A DNA stretch of 57,084 nucleotides, from the NCBI GenBank assembly GCA_020848935.1, contig JADLHF010000080.1, positions 1 through 57,084 on the forward strand. Direction: 5' to 3'. The translations under genes and the position numbers were made by a program. The stretch comes from Acetobacteraceae bacterium (GTDB lineage: Bacteria > Pseudomonadota > Alphaproteobacteria > Acetobacterales > Acetobacteraceae). Shown one piece after another: positions 9,074 to 18,656 of the stretch. Within the stretch, counting starts at the first letter, position 1. Each line of letters starts with the position of its first letter. The notes beneath the pieces were generated by a model. The model was not told the DNA's origin. It saw nothing but the letters and a program-made list of their open reading frames with translations, and searched no databases.

Positions 9074-10033
9074 TCACCCCATCTCCACCACCGTGCCGAC
9101 CCCGCGCGCCACCGCGCGGGCCAGGATGACATGCGCCGCTGCCAGGTCCTGGGCGGCGACGCCGAGGGAGCGGTACACGGTGATGTCGTCGTCGCCCCGC
9201 CGGCCCGGCTTTGTGCCGGCGATGATCTCGCCGATCTCGGGGATGTCATGGTCCGGCCCGATCAGCCCGGTCTCGCGCGCCGCGATCACCTCGGCGGCCT
9301 GGGGCTCCAGCGACGGGCGGTAGTCGGTGACGAACCTTGTGGCCGGCACGATGTCGGCGGCCAGTTCCTGCATGAAGGCCACGCTGGCGCCGACCGCGTT
9401 CACATGCTGGCCGGGCCGCAGCATCGCCGCCGACAGGAACGGCGTGCGCGCAGGGGTCGCGGTGACGATGATGTCGGCCTGCGCCACCGCGTCGGCGGCG
9501 CGCGCGGCGACCTCGGTGGCGTTGGCTTCGGCGAAGGCCGCCAGCTTGGCGCGGTCGCGGCCCCAGGCGATGATGCGGGTGATCGGATGCACCGCGCGCA
9601 TGGCTTCGATATGGCTGTGCGCCTGTTCGCCGAGGCCGAGGATCGCCAGCACCGCGCTGCCCGGCCGGGCCAGCACGCGCGAGGCGACGGCAGTGGCCGC
9701 GGCGGTGCGGATCGCCGTCAGCACGGCGGCATCCATGCACAGCACCGGCAGGCCGGTGGTGCCGTCGAACAGCAGGAACAGCCCGGAATGGCTCGACCGG
9801 CCGTGATTTGGATTGTCGGGGAACAGGCTCAGCACCTTCACCCCGTGCCCGGCGGGCTGGCCGAGATGGCCGGCCATGATGCCCATGTGGTTCTGCCCCG
9901 GCAGCTTGACCATCGAGCGCAGCGGCATCTCCACATGGCCGCGCGACACCTCCACCATGGCGGCGGCGATCGGCGCGATCAGGTCGGCCACGCCCACCAG
10001 CGACGCCACCTCGGCGCCGGACAGCACCCGCAT
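9074..10033 (-). CDS. Ornithine cyclodeaminase / mu-crystallin family protein
   Basis: A 319-residue NAD(P)-dependent protein of the OCD/mu-crystallin family, whose members include ornithine cyclodeaminase, alanine dehydrogenase and ketimine reductases. The Rossmann segment AVLAILGLGEQAHSHIEAM is present, as are the family stretches MGIMAGHL, DAAVLTAIRTAAATAVAS and GASVAFMQELAADIVP. The start ATG overlaps the stop of the PPK2 gene by one base (TGATG), so translation is coupled. Which imine or amino acid it uses cannot be decided; the usual ornithine cyclodeaminase reading is only one option. Confidence 0.88.
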   Translation of the reverse strand: MRVLSGAEVASLVGVADLIAPIAAAMVEVSRGHVEMPLRSMVKLPGQNHMGIMAGHLGQPAGHGVKVLSLFPDNPNHGRSSHSGLFLLFDGTTGLPVLCMDAAVLTAIRTAAATAVASRVLARPGSAVLAILGLGEQAHSHIEAMRAVHPITRIIAWGRDRAKLAAFAEANATEVAARAADAVAQADIIVTATPARTPFLSAAMLRPGQHVNAVGASVAFMQELAADIVPATRFVTDYRPSLEPQAAEVIAARETGLIGPDHDIPEIGEIIAGTKPGRRGDDDITVYRSLGVAAQDLAAAHVILARAVARGVGTVVEMG

Positions 10034-10929
10034 CACGGCTTCTCCGCCTCCAGCAGCCGCCGCGCCTCGGCCATGCGCGCGGCATCGTCCGCGGTGGTGG
10101 TCGGCGGCTCCAGCGCCATGCGCTCCAGCGCGTCGATCATCGCGGAGACCACCACCAGGCGGGCGAACCACTTGCTGTCGGCGGGCACGATGAACCACGG
10201 CGCCGCGGGGGTTGCGGTGGCGGCGATGGCGGCTTCGTAGGCGGCCATGTACTCGTCCCAGTGGGCACGCTCGGCGACGTCCTCGGGCCGGAACTTCCAG
10301 TGCTTGGCCGGCGTGTCGATGCGCTCCAGGAAGCGCTTCTTCTGCTCGGCGCGGGAGATGTTGAGGAAGAACTTCAGCACCACCGTGCCCTGGCGCGCCA
10401 GGTAGCCTTCCCAGGCGGCGATGTCGGCCAGGCGGTCGCGCCAGAAATGCTTCTTCTTGCGCAGCGTGTCGGGCAGGTTCTGATGGGCGAGCAGGTCGGG
10501 ATGCACGCGGGTGATCAGCACTTCCTCGTAGTGGCTGCGGTTGAAGATGCCGATATGGCCGGCGCGCGGCAGTTCGCGGGACACCCGCCAGAGGAAGTCG
10601 TGGGCGAGTTCGTCGGAGCTGGGGGCCTTGAAGGAATGGACGTGCACGCCCTGGGGATTCACGCCGGACATCACGTGGCTGATGGTGCCGTCCTTGCCGG
10701 CGGCGTCCATCGCCTGGAACACGCACAGCAGCGACCAGGTGGACTGGGCGTAGAGCTGGGTCTGCAACGCGGCCAGCCGCTCCACCCCGCCGGCGAGCAG
10801 GGCCTCGGCCTCGCTCTCGCGCACCACCTTGGCCGCAATGTCCCCGGGGTCGTGGTCGCGCAGGCGGAAGCCCTTGCCATCTTCCAGCCGCGTGCGTGCC
10901 AGAAGCCTGCGGATCTGCTTGCTGTTCAT
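10033..10929 (-). CDS. ppk2: Polyphosphate kinase 2 family protein
   Basis: A 298-residue PPK2 enzyme, which transfers phosphate between inorganic polyphosphate and nucleotides. Walker A is AMDAAGKDGTI (about residues 71-81) and the lid/Walker B region is GIFNRSHYEEVLI (about 123-135) followed by the KKKHFWRDRLADI and FFLNISRAEQKKRF stretches. Length and motif spacing look like the short single-domain class that makes ATP or ADP from AMP/ADP (class III-like), though class is inferred. Its start overlaps the MFS gene stop by ATGA and its stop overlaps the cyclodeaminase start, so three genes are tightly coupled. PhoD and an EEP phosphodiesterase lie upstream. Confidence 0.9.
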   Translation of the reverse strand: MNSKQIRRLLARTRLEDGKGFRLRDHDPGDIAAKVVRESEAEALLAGGVERLAALQTQLYAQSTWSLLCVFQAMDAAGKDGTISHVMSGVNPQGVHVHSFKAPSSDELAHDFLWRVSRELPRAGHIGIFNRSHYEEVLITRVHPDLLAHQNLPDTLRKKKHFWRDRLADIAAWEGYLARQGTVVLKFFLNISRAEQKKRFLERIDTPAKHWKFRPEDVAERAHWDEYMAAYEAAIAATATPAAPWFIVPADSKWFARLVVVSAMIDALERMALEPPTTTADDAARMAEARRLLEAEKP

Positions 10930-12146
10930 GCCGAACCCTTTCGCTTGAGGAAGCGCCAGGCCCAGGCCAGCGCCACGACCTGCATCGCCATCGCCAGCGC
11001 CATCGCCCAGCGATAGCCCGCCGGGTCCCAGCCGCCGGCCGCGGTGCGCGGCCAGAGGTCGAGAATCCAGCCGATCAGCGACTGCATCAGGAAGGCGCCG
11101 CCGAGGACCACGGTGTTGATCACGGTGGAAACGCGGCCCATCTGCTCCACCGGGAAGAACTGGGCGATCACCGCATAGCCCGGCGGGCCGGCGGCGGCGA
11201 TCAGCGCCAGCAGGAACCACAGCACGGTGACGGTGACGAAATCCGTCGGCCCGAACAGGAAGCCGGACTGGATCAGCAGCATCGCCACGGCGGCGGCGGC
11301 CGGCACCAGCATGGGCGGGTGGCCGCGCATCTGCAGCCGGCTGGTCAGTTGGCCCATGGCCAGGCCGCCGGTCATCATGCCGAGCGCATAGCAGAACAGG
11401 GTGGCCGCCCGGGCCTGCCCGTCCAGCCCGGCGACGTCGCGCAGCCACGGGCCGGCCCATAGCCCGTGATAGGTGAAATTGAAGATCGACATCAGCGCGA
11501 TCAGCGGGGCGAGGCGCCAGAAGATGCCGGTGCGGGCGATGGCGACGATGACGGCGGTCTCGCCGCGCCAGCCGCGGCTGGGGGCGCCGGGCTTGTCCTG
11601 GACCGAGGTATGGATCCACAGCACGGCGGCCAGGGTGATGGCGGTCAGAACCCAGAACACGCCGCGCCAGCCGATATGCGGCAACAGCGCCTGGACCGGG
11701 GCGGTGGCGAGCAGGCTGCCGCCGGTGCCGATGAACATGGCGATGCCGGTCATGCCGGCGACCTGGGCGCGCGGGAAGAACTGGGCATTGGCCTTCAGCA
11801 CCGCCATCAGCCCGGCGGCGACGCCGACGCCGATCATCGCGCGGGCGATCATGAAGCCGGCCAGCCCGTCGGACAGCGCGAACAGCGCGAAGCCGGCGGC
11901 GGCCAGCAGGCCCATCCAGGTCTGCACCCGGCGCGGGCCGAACATGTCCAGCAGCACGCCCAGCGGCAGCTGCCACAGGCAATAGGCGAAGAACAGCATG
12001 CTGGACAGCAGGCCGAGCTCGCTGGCCGACAGGGCGTATTGCACCGCCAGCACCGGGCCGACGACCGCCATCACGCCGCGCCCGGCCTGGTTGACGAACC
12101 CCATCCCGGTCAGGGGCAGGGTGACGCGGATGAATGTGGCGCGCAC
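10926..12146 (-). CDS. Major facilitator superfamily transporter
   Basis: A 406-residue, twelve-helix MFS permease. The loop-2 motif is seen as GVLLDMFGPRRVQTWMG (about residues 62-78), and helices show typical glycine-rich packing (AMIGVGVAAGLMAVLKA). Substrate is not evident. The most upstream in-frame start is a GTG at 12144-12146, which yields an N-terminal arm of about ten residues before helix 1. It is overlapped by four bases with ppk2 and lies 126 bp after phoD. The context suggests a substrate linked to phosphate or nucleotide metabolism, but this is inference. Confidence 0.88.
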   Translation of the reverse strand: MRATFIRVTLPLTGMGFVNQAGRGVMAVVGPVLAVQYALSASELGLLSSMLFFAYCLWQLPLGVLLDMFGPRRVQTWMGLLAAAGFALFALSDGLAGFMIARAMIGVGVAAGLMAVLKANAQFFPRAQVAGMTGIAMFIGTGGSLLATAPVQALLPHIGWRGVFWVLTAITLAAVLWIHTSVQDKPGAPSRGWRGETAVIVAIARTGIFWRLAPLIALMSIFNFTYHGLWAGPWLRDVAGLDGQARAATLFCYALGMMTGGLAMGQLTSRLQMRGHPPMLVPAAAAVAMLLIQSGFLFGPTDFVTVTVLWFLLALIAAAGPPGYAVIAQFFPVEQMGRVSTVINTVVLGGAFLMQSLIGWILDLWPRTAAGGWDPAGYRWAMALAMAMQVVALAWAWRFLKRKGSA

Positions 12147-12272
12147 TCAGGCGGGCCGCTTTGCCGTGGGCGTACCGGTGGCGACGGCCATCAGGGGCAA
12201 GGCGGAGTCCTCCGGTTCGCCGAGGGAGGGTAGCAAGGCGGGGCGCGAGCCTACCAGCCTGCCAGGTCCGCG

Positions 12273-13877
12273 CTACCCCTGCTTCAGCCGGGCGTCGCCG
12301 GCCTCGACCACGAAGCTGCCCTTGTCGGTCACCGGCGCGCCGGGGCGGCTGACATGGTTGAGGCCACGGAAGGTGGCGGTGAGGCGGGCGGGGGTGACCT
12401 CGTGCACGGTATAGCCCCGCCGGTTGTTGAAGAAGGCGATGTGGGGGTTGCGGGCCAGCACGCGGGAGGTGTTGGGCAGCACCTCCGAGCCGTCGCCGTC
12501 CGACGAGATCGAGGTGGCGACGAACTCGCTGGCCACGGCCGGGCTGTCGGGGCTGTCGGGGTCGAGGTGCAGGGTGCCGGCCCAGGCGTTGTGGACATCG
12601 CCGGACAGCACGGCGACGTTCTGGACGCCGCGGGCGTGTATGCCGCGCAGCAGGCGGTCGCGGGCGGCGGGGTAGGCGTCCCACTTGTCCATCGACAGCG
12701 ACAGGGCGGTGGCGGACCAGTTGCGGCGCATCATCGGCACCTGCTGGGCCAGCACCTTCCACGTGGCGTCGGTGGTGGCGAGGCGGTCGAGCAGCCAGGC
12801 TTCCTGGGGGGCGCCGAGCACCTGGGCGGCGGGGTTGGCGACGTCAGGGCAGGGCGGGCCGGTGACGTCGCCGCAGGGCTGGTCGTCGCGGAAGCTGCGG
12901 GTGTCGAGCATGGCGATGTCGGCCAGACGGCCCCAGCGCAGGGCGCGCCATGCGGTGATCTCGGGTCCGCGGGGCAGTTGGCTGCTGCGCAGGGGCATGG
13001 CTTCGTACCAGGCCTGGAAGGCGATCTGCTTGCGCAGGGCGAAGATTTCCGGCGGCACGGCGACGGGGCGGCGGGGCGAGCCGTCCTCTTCGGAGTGGCT
13101 GCCGGCCCAGTTGTTGTCCACCTCGTGGTCGTCGAACGACATGGCGAAGGGGTGGGCGTGGTGGGCGGCCTGCAGGTCGGGGTCGCCGCGGTACTGAGCG
13201 TAGCGGTTGCGGTAGTCGGTCAGGGTGTAGCACTCCTCGCCGTGGTGTTCGCGCACGTGGGGGATGGCGCGCGGCGCGCCGCCATGGCCGCGGGATTCGT
13301 AGATGTAGTCGCCGTAGTGGCAGACCAGGTCGATCTCCTCGGCGGCGATGTGGCGCCAGGCGGTGAAGTGCCCGGTCTCCCACAGCTGGCAGCCGGCGGA
13401 GGCGAGGCGCAGGGCCGAGGGAGTGGCGTCGGCGGCCGGCGCGGTGCGGGTGCGGCCGATCGGGCTGGCCTCCCGCCCGGCGCGGAAGCGGTACCAGTAG
13501 GGGCGGCCCGATGGCAGGCCATCGACCTCGACATGCACGCTGTGGCCGAGTTCGGGGTGGGCCAGGACGGTGCCTTTCTGGATCACCTGGCGCATGGCCG
13601 GGTCGGCGGCGAGTTCCCACGCCACCTCGATCGCGACGTGTGGCATGCCGCCGCCGGCGAGCGGCTCGGGGCACAGGCGGGTCCACAGTACCATGCCGCC
13701 GGGCAGCGGATCGCCGGAGGCCACCCCCATGCGGAACGGGTACGCCCGGAATGCCGGCTGGGCGATGGCGTGGCGGACGGGCGGCGGCAGCAGGGCGGCA
13801 AGCGCGGCGGCCGCGGTGGCGCCGCGCAGCAGGCCGCGGCGGGAGAGCGCGAGGATGTGGCGGCGCGTGCTGTCCAT
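12273..13877 (-). CDS. phoD: Alkaline phosphatase D (PhoD), Tat-exported
   Basis: A 534-residue PhoD-family phosphatase/phosphodiesterase that releases phosphate from organic esters outside the cytoplasm. The N-terminus has a twin-arginine signal (SRRGLLRG, then a hydrophobic alanine-leucine stretch and a cleavage region HAIAQ), so it is folded before export. The N-terminal PhoD domain is followed by the calcium/iron phosphoesterase core: YGDYIYES (about residue 186), SFDDHEVDNNW (about 246-256) and LSGDVHNAWAG (about 423-433). It lies 10 bp after an endonuclease/phosphatase-family gene, a likely scavenging pair. No clear Pho box was recognised. Confidence 0.93.
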   Translation of the reverse strand: MDSTRRHILALSRRGLLRGATAAAALAALLPPPVRHAIAQPAFRAYPFRMGVASGDPLPGGMVLWTRLCPEPLAGGGMPHVAIEVAWELAADPAMRQVIQKGTVLAHPELGHSVHVEVDGLPSGRPYWYRFRAGREASPIGRTRTAPAADATPSALRLASAGCQLWETGHFTAWRHIAAEEIDLVCHYGDYIYESRGHGGAPRAIPHVREHHGEECYTLTDYRNRYAQYRGDPDLQAAHHAHPFAMSFDDHEVDNNWAGSHSEEDGSPRRPVAVPPEIFALRKQIAFQAWYEAMPLRSSQLPRGPEITAWRALRWGRLADIAMLDTRSFRDDQPCGDVTGPPCPDVANPAAQVLGAPQEAWLLDRLATTDATWKVLAQQVPMMRRNWSATALSLSMDKWDAYPAARDRLLRGIHARGVQNVAVLSGDVHNAWAGTLHLDPDSPDSPAVASEFVATSISSDGDGSEVLPNTSRVLARNPHIAFFNNRRGYTVHEVTPARLTATFRGLNHVSRPGAPVTDKGSFVVEAGDARLKQG

Positions 13878-13887
13878 GGCGCTGCCG

Positions 13888-14748
13888 TCACTCCGGCACG
13901 GCGAAACGGGCGGATACCGGGCAGTGGTCGGACAGCACGGCCTTCGCCGCGGCGCCCTGTTCGCGATAGACGGTCACGCGCAGGGAGCCGGCGCGCATCC
14001 AGGCGCGGGCGGCGCCGCCGGCGATGATGTGGTCCACGAAGCCGCCGCCGCCCCAGCAGGGCGAGCTGTGGCCCTCGGTGGCGCGGGTGAGGGGGGCGGC
14101 CTGCTGGAGGCCGGCGAAGAAGGTTTCCCGCGGGTCCATCCAGCGGTTGAAGTCGCCCATCAGCACGAAGGGCACGCCTTCGTCGCGGCGCTGGGCGATC
14201 CAGCCCTGCAGGGCGGCGAGCTGGAGGCGGAGCAGGTGGCATTGCGGGCGGGACGAGCGGTCCAGCCGGTCTTCGCGGCAGCCGGTCTTGAGGTGCACGG
14301 CGAGCAGGCGGAGCCGGCCGCCGGGCAGGACCAGGGTGATGTCGGCGCCGGCGCGCAGCGGATTGCGGGCGCCGGGGGTGACGTTCAGCGCCACCAGGTC
14401 GGGGTTGGCGATGAAGTGCCACGCCCGGCGGACGGCGAAGCCGACGCGCTGGACCACGCGGTCGCGGGTGAAATGCAGCACGTAGTCCGGCGGCGGGAAG
14501 ATGGTGGCGGCGGCCTCCGGCCCCTCGACCTCCTGCAACGCGACCACGTCGGCGGCCAGCTGGGCGGCGTATTGGCGCAGCACGGCGCGGTCGGCGGCGG
14601 ATTTGGGCCGTACGTCGGGCGGCAGGGCGGGGTCGCCGGCGGGGCGCAGGGTGAGCCATTCCAGGTTCCAGGTGGACAGCTTCAGCTCGGCGGCCGCCGC
14701 CCAGCAGGGCGCCAGCAGCAGCGAGATCAGGAGGATGGCGCGGCGCAT
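13888..14748 (-). CDS. Exported endonuclease/exonuclease/phosphatase (EEP) family protein
   Basis: A 286-residue EEP-fold hydrolase with an N-terminal signal peptide (MRRAILLISLLLAPCWAAAA), so periplasmic or secreted. Core motifs are LSTWNLEWL, VVALQEVEG (metal-binding glutamate about residue 72), VHLKTGC, LMGDFNRWMDP (about 194-204) and the C-terminal SDHCPVSA (about 271). Members cleave phosphodiesters in DNA, phospholipids or inositol phosphates. It is first in a minus-strand pair with phoD, consistent with a nuclease or phospholipase feeding PhoD. Substrate not decided by sequence. Confidence 0.88.
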   Translation of the reverse strand: MRRAILLISLLLAPCWAAAAELKLSTWNLEWLTLRPAGDPALPPDVRPKSAADRAVLRQYAAQLAADVVALQEVEGPEAAATIFPPPDYVLHFTRDRVVQRVGFAVRRAWHFIANPDLVALNVTPGARNPLRAGADITLVLPGGRLRLLAVHLKTGCREDRLDRSSRPQCHLLRLQLAALQGWIAQRRDEGVPFVLMGDFNRWMDPRETFFAGLQQAAPLTRATEGHSSPCWGGGGFVDHIIAGGAARAWMRAGSLRVTVYREQGAAAKAVLSDHCPVSARFAVPE

Positions 14749-14970
14749 GGCGCATCTTCGGGCCGCTGGGCCGGCTTTGCCAAGAGGGGCATTGCCGGGG
14801 GGGCGGGGCAGACCCGCAGGGGACGGCGGCGGGGGGACTTATCAGGGTCACGGCAGCGATGGCATACTGTATGGCAAGCTGGGCTGGACCCGGTCGTTCT
14901 GCCCCGTCGAGGAGTGCCATGCGGCGCCGGGGCTGACATGCGACACCGGCGTCCAAGAGGAGTACGCGTC

Positions 14971-16779
14971 TTGCAGCCGACAGATATCCAGAATCCCGAT
15001 TATTTCCACAAGGTCGTGGACTGCCAGTGGGCCTGTCCCTCGCATACGCCGGTGCCGGAGTACATCCGCCTGATCGCCGCCGGGCGGTATGACGACGCGT
15101 ATATGGTCAACTGGAAATCCAACGTCTTCCCCGGCGTGCTGGGCCGCACCTGCGACCGGCCGTGCGAGCCGGCGTGCCGCCGCGGACGGGTGGAGGAGGA
15201 GCCGGTGGCGATCTGCCGGCTGAAGCGGGTGGCGGCGGACTACAAGAGCGAGGACATCGCGCGGCGCGTGGCGCTGGGCCGGGCGGCCAGCAATGGCAAG
15301 CGGATCGCCTGTGTGGGGGCCGGGCCGGCGAGCCTGACGGTGGCGCGCGACCTGGCGCCGTCGGGCTACGAGGTGGTGGTGTATGACAGCGCCCCGAAGG
15401 GTGGCGGGTTCATCCGCAGCCAGATCCCGAAATTCCGCCTGCCGGAGAGCGTGATCGACGAGGAGATCGGCTACATCACCGATCTCGGCGTGCAGACCCG
15501 CTACGGCACCTATGTCCCCAGCCTGAAGGCGCTGCTGGACGAGGGCTACGACGCGGTGTTCGTGGGCTCCGGCGCGCCGCGCGGGCGCGACCTGGACGTG
15601 CCCGGCCGGGCGGAGGCGGCGGCCAATGTCCATATCGGCATCGACTGGCTGAACTCGGTCTCGTTCGGCCATGTCAGCACGATCGGCCGGCGCGTGATCG
15701 TGCTGGGCGGCGGCAACACGGCGATGGATTGCTGCCGCTCGGCCCGCCGCCTGGGCGGCGAGGAGGTCACGGTCGTCGTCCGCTCCGGCTTCGAGGAGAT
15801 GAAGGCCTCGCCGTGGGAGAAGCAGGACGCGATGAACGAGGACATCCCGATCCTGAACTTCATGGTGCCCAAGACGGTGGAGCACGAGGGCGGCCGCCTG
15901 ACCGGCATGACGTTCGAGAAGGTCAAGGCGGTGTACGACGACAAGGGCCGCCGCAGCCTGGTGCCGACCGGCGAGGCGGACGAGTTCATCGCCTGCGACG
16001 ACGTGCTGGTGGCGATCGGGCAGGAAAACGCGTTTCCCTGGATCGAGCGCGACATCGGCATCGAATTCGGCCGCTGGGACATGCCGAAGGTGGACGAGGT
16101 CACGTTCCAGTCCACCAATTCGCGCGTGTTCTTCGGCGGCGATGCGGCGTTCGGGCCGAAGAACATCATCTGGGCGGTGGCGCACGGCCACCAGGCGGCG
16201 ATTTCGATCGACCTGCTGTGCCGGGGCGGCGACCTGCGGGCGCGGCCGGAGCCGACCACGACGCTGGTCAGCCAGAAGATGGGCATCCACGAGTGGAGCT
16301 ACGACAACGAAGTGGCGATCGACCTGCGCTTCAAGGTGCCGCACCTGGAGAAGTCCAAGGCGCTGGCCTCGATCGCGGACGAGGTGGAGCTGGGCTTCGA
16401 TCCGGTGCTGGCGTTCAAGGAGGCGCAGCGCTGCCTGAACTGCGATGTGCAGACGGTGTTCGCGCCCAAGTTATGCATCGAGTGCGATGCCTGCGTCGAT
16501 ATCTGCCCGGTGGACTGCATCACCTTCACCGAGGATGGCGAGGAGGCGGAGCTGCGCACGCGGTTGCAGGCGCCGGCGACCAACCTGAGCCAGGACCTGT
16601 ATATCTCCCATGGGTTGAAGACCGGGCGGATCATGGCCAAGGACGAGGATGTCTGCCTGCATTGCGGCCTGTGCGCCGAGCGCTGCCCGACCGGGGCGTG
16701 GGACATGAAGCGTTTCCTGATCGACCTGGCCCAGGTCACGCCGATTGTCGCCGTGGAGAAAGAAGGAGTGGCGGCATGA
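14971..16779 (+). CDS. GltD-like FAD oxidoreductase fused to 2[4Fe-4S] ferredoxin domain
   Basis: A 602-residue flavoprotein resembling the glutamate synthase small subunit. Order of domains: N-terminal iron-sulfur region (CQWACPSHTPVPEYI and GRTCDRPCEPACRRG, residues about 10-75), FAD motif IACVGAGPASL (about 112), NAD(P)H motif VIVLGGGNTAMDC (about 242), then a C-terminal ferredoxin with CIECDACVDICPVDC (about 502) and CLHCGLCAERCP (about 561). It most likely links NAD(P)H to ferredoxin-type electrons for the oxidoreductase encoded next. The TTG start is preferred because AGAGGAG lies 8 bp upstream and gives MQPTDIQNPDYF; an ATG at 14938 is the alternative. It overlaps the alpha subunit gene by ATGA. 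Confidence 0.87.
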   Translation: MQPTDIQNPDYFHKVVDCQWACPSHTPVPEYIRLIAAGRYDDAYMVNWKSNVFPGVLGRTCDRPCEPACRRGRVEEEPVAICRLKRVAADYKSEDIARRVALGRAASNGKRIACVGAGPASLTVARDLAPSGYEVVVYDSAPKGGGFIRSQIPKFRLPESVIDEEIGYITDLGVQTRYGTYVPSLKALLDEGYDAVFVGSGAPRGRDLDVPGRAEAAANVHIGIDWLNSVSFGHVSTIGRRVIVLGGGNTAMDCCRSARRLGGEEVTVVVRSGFEEMKASPWEKQDAMNEDIPILNFMVPKTVEHEGGRLTGMTFEKVKAVYDDKGRRSLVPTGEADEFIACDDVLVAIGQENAFPWIERDIGIEFGRWDMPKVDEVTFQSTNSRVFFGGDAAFGPKNIIWAVAHGHQAAISIDLLCRGGDLRARPEPTTTLVSQKMGIHEWSYDNEVAIDLRFKVPHLEKSKALASIADEVELGFDPVLAFKEAQRCLNCDVQTVFAPKLCIECDACVDICPVDCITFTEDGEEAELRTRLQAPATNLSQDLYISHGLKTGRIMAKDEDVCLHCGLCAERCPTGAWDMKRFLIDLAQVTPIVAVEKEGVAA

Positions 16780-18656
16780 GCCCGCAAGACGCAAGCCAGA
16801 TGGTGGAGGCGGCAGGGTCCACCGTGCCGCCGCTGGTGGCGGTGAACGACTTCGTGGTGAAGTTCGCCAACGTCAACGGCTCCGGTTCGGCCTCGGCCAA
16901 CCAGCTGTTCGCCAAGGCGATCCTGCGCATGGGCATCCCGGTGACGCCGCGCAACATCTTCCCGTCGAACATCCAGGGCTTGCCGACCTGGTACGAGATG
17001 CGCATCTCCGACCGCGGCCACATGGGCGCGCGCGAGGGCACCGACCTGATGGTGGCGATGAACCCGCAGACCTGGGACGAGGACGTCCGCTCGATCCGGC
17101 CCGGCGGCTACCTGTTCTACGACAACACCAAGGCGCTGCCGGCCAGCAAGTTCCGCCCCGACATCACCGTGGTGGGCATGCCGCTGACCAGCTTCACCAA
17201 TGCCGCCTATTCCGTGCCGCGCGAGCGCCAGCTGTTCAAGAACATCATCTATGTCGGGGCGCTGTCGGCACTGATCAACATCGACCCCAAGGTGATCGAG
17301 GACCTGCTGGCCGAGCAGTTCCGTGGCCGCGACAAGCTGATCGCGGCCAACCACAAGGCGCTGCACATGGGGCGCGACTATGCCCTGGCGCACCTGCCGT
17401 GCCCGCTGGGGCTGACGCTTGTGCCCTCGGACAAGGTGGGCGACCGCATCTTCATCGATGGCAATACCGCCGCCGCGCTGGGAGCGGTGTACGGCGGCGC
17501 CACGGTCTGCGCGTGGTATCCGATCACGCCGTCATCGTCGCTGCCGGAGGCGTTCACCCGCTATTGCGAGCGCTACCGGGTGGACAAGGAGACCGGCAAG
17601 AAGCGCTTCGGCATTGTCCAGGCGGAGGATGAGCTGTCGTCGATCGGCATGGTGATCGGGGCGGCATGGAACGGCGCGCGCGCCTTCACCGCCACCTCGG
17701 GGCCCGGGATCAGCCTGATGAGCGAGTTCATCGGCCTGGCGTATTTCGCCGAGATCCCGGCGGTGATCTTCGACGTGCAGCGCTCCGGCCCGTCCACCGG
17801 CATGCCGACGCGCACGCAGCAATCCGACATCACGATCTGCGCCTATGCCAGCCATGGCGACACCAAGCATGTGCTGCTGATCCCCGAGGACCCGAACGAG
17901 TGCTTCCAGTTCAGCGCGGCCGCGCTGGATTTGGCCGACCGGTTGCAGACGCCGGTGTTCGTGATGCTGGACCTTGAGATCGGCATGAACGAGCGGCTGA
18001 CCGCGCCGCTGGCGTGGGACGACAATCGGCGGATGGACCGCGGCAAGGTGATGACGGCGGAGGATCTGCAATCCGGCCGCGCCTTCGGCCGCTATCTGGA
18101 TGTCGATGGCGACGCGATCACGTACCGCACCTATCCCGGCACCCACCCGACGCGGGGCAGTTTCTTCACCCGCGGCACCTCGCGCGACGAATTCGCCCGC
18201 TATACCGAGGCGGGCGACGCCTACCAGCGCAACATGGAGCGGCTGCTGAAGAAGTGGGACACCGCCAAGACGCTGGTGCCGCCGGCGATCCGGACCGATG
18301 CCGGGGCGGCGACGAAGTACGGGGTGATCTTCTACGGCTCCACCAGCCCGGCGATCCCCGAGGCGCTGGAGATCATCGCCGCGCAGTGCGACGTGGTGCT
18401 GGACCAGCTGCGCATCCGCGCCTTCCCGTTCGGGCCGGAGGTGGAGAAGTTCATCGACGGGCACGAGACCGTGTTCGTGGTGGAACAGAACCGCGATGCG
18501 CAGCTGCGCAGCCTGCTGATCAACGAGCTGGAAACCAGCCCGAAGAAGCTGGTGCGCGTGCTGCACTACAACGGCGCGCCGATCACCGCCGAGTTCATCG
18601 CCGCCGGAATCGGCGCCCACCTGATCCCTGCTCCGCTTCGCGAGGCCGCAGAATGA
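16776..18656 (+). CDS. korA: 2-oxoacid:acceptor (ferredoxin) oxidoreductase, fused gamma-alpha subunit
   Basis: A 626-residue subunit with the gamma domain first (residues about 20-205, with GSGSASANQLFAKAI and SDRGHMGAREGTDLM) and the alpha (pyrimidine-binding) domain after it (AWYPITPSSSLPE at about 246, SGPGISLMSEFIGLA, RSGPSTGMPTRTQQSD). This is the 2-oxoglutarate or 2-oxoisovalerate type arrangement (KorA/VorA-like). It catalyses CoA-dependent oxidative decarboxylation of a 2-oxoacid, or the reverse, together with the beta subunit next to it. The neighbours overlap on both sides by four bases, so a fixed stoichiometric complex is likely. Which 2-oxoacid is used is not certain; the symbol is by analogy. 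Confidence 0.9.
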   Translation: MSPQDASQMVEAAGSTVPPLVAVNDFVVKFANVNGSGSASANQLFAKAILRMGIPVTPRNIFPSNIQGLPTWYEMRISDRGHMGAREGTDLMVAMNPQTWDEDVRSIRPGGYLFYDNTKALPASKFRPDITVVGMPLTSFTNAAYSVPRERQLFKNIIYVGALSALINIDPKVIEDLLAEQFRGRDKLIAANHKALHMGRDYALAHLPCPLGLTLVPSDKVGDRIFIDGNTAAALGAVYGGATVCAWYPITPSSSLPEAFTRYCERYRVDKETGKKRFGIVQAEDELSSIGMVIGAAWNGARAFTATSGPGISLMSEFIGLAYFAEIPAVIFDVQRSGPSTGMPTRTQQSDITICAYASHGDTKHVLLIPEDPNECFQFSAAALDLADRLQTPVFVMLDLEIGMNERLTAPLAWDDNRRMDRGKVMTAEDLQSGRAFGRYLDVDGDAITYRTYPGTHPTRGSFFTRGTSRDEFARYTEAGDAYQRNMERLLKKWDTAKTLVPPAIRTDAGAATKYGVIFYGSTSPAIPEALEIIAAQCDVVLDQLRIRAFPFGPEVEKFIDGHETVFVVEQNRDAQLRSLLINELETSPKKLVRVLHYNGAPITAEFIAAGIGAHLIPAPLREAAE

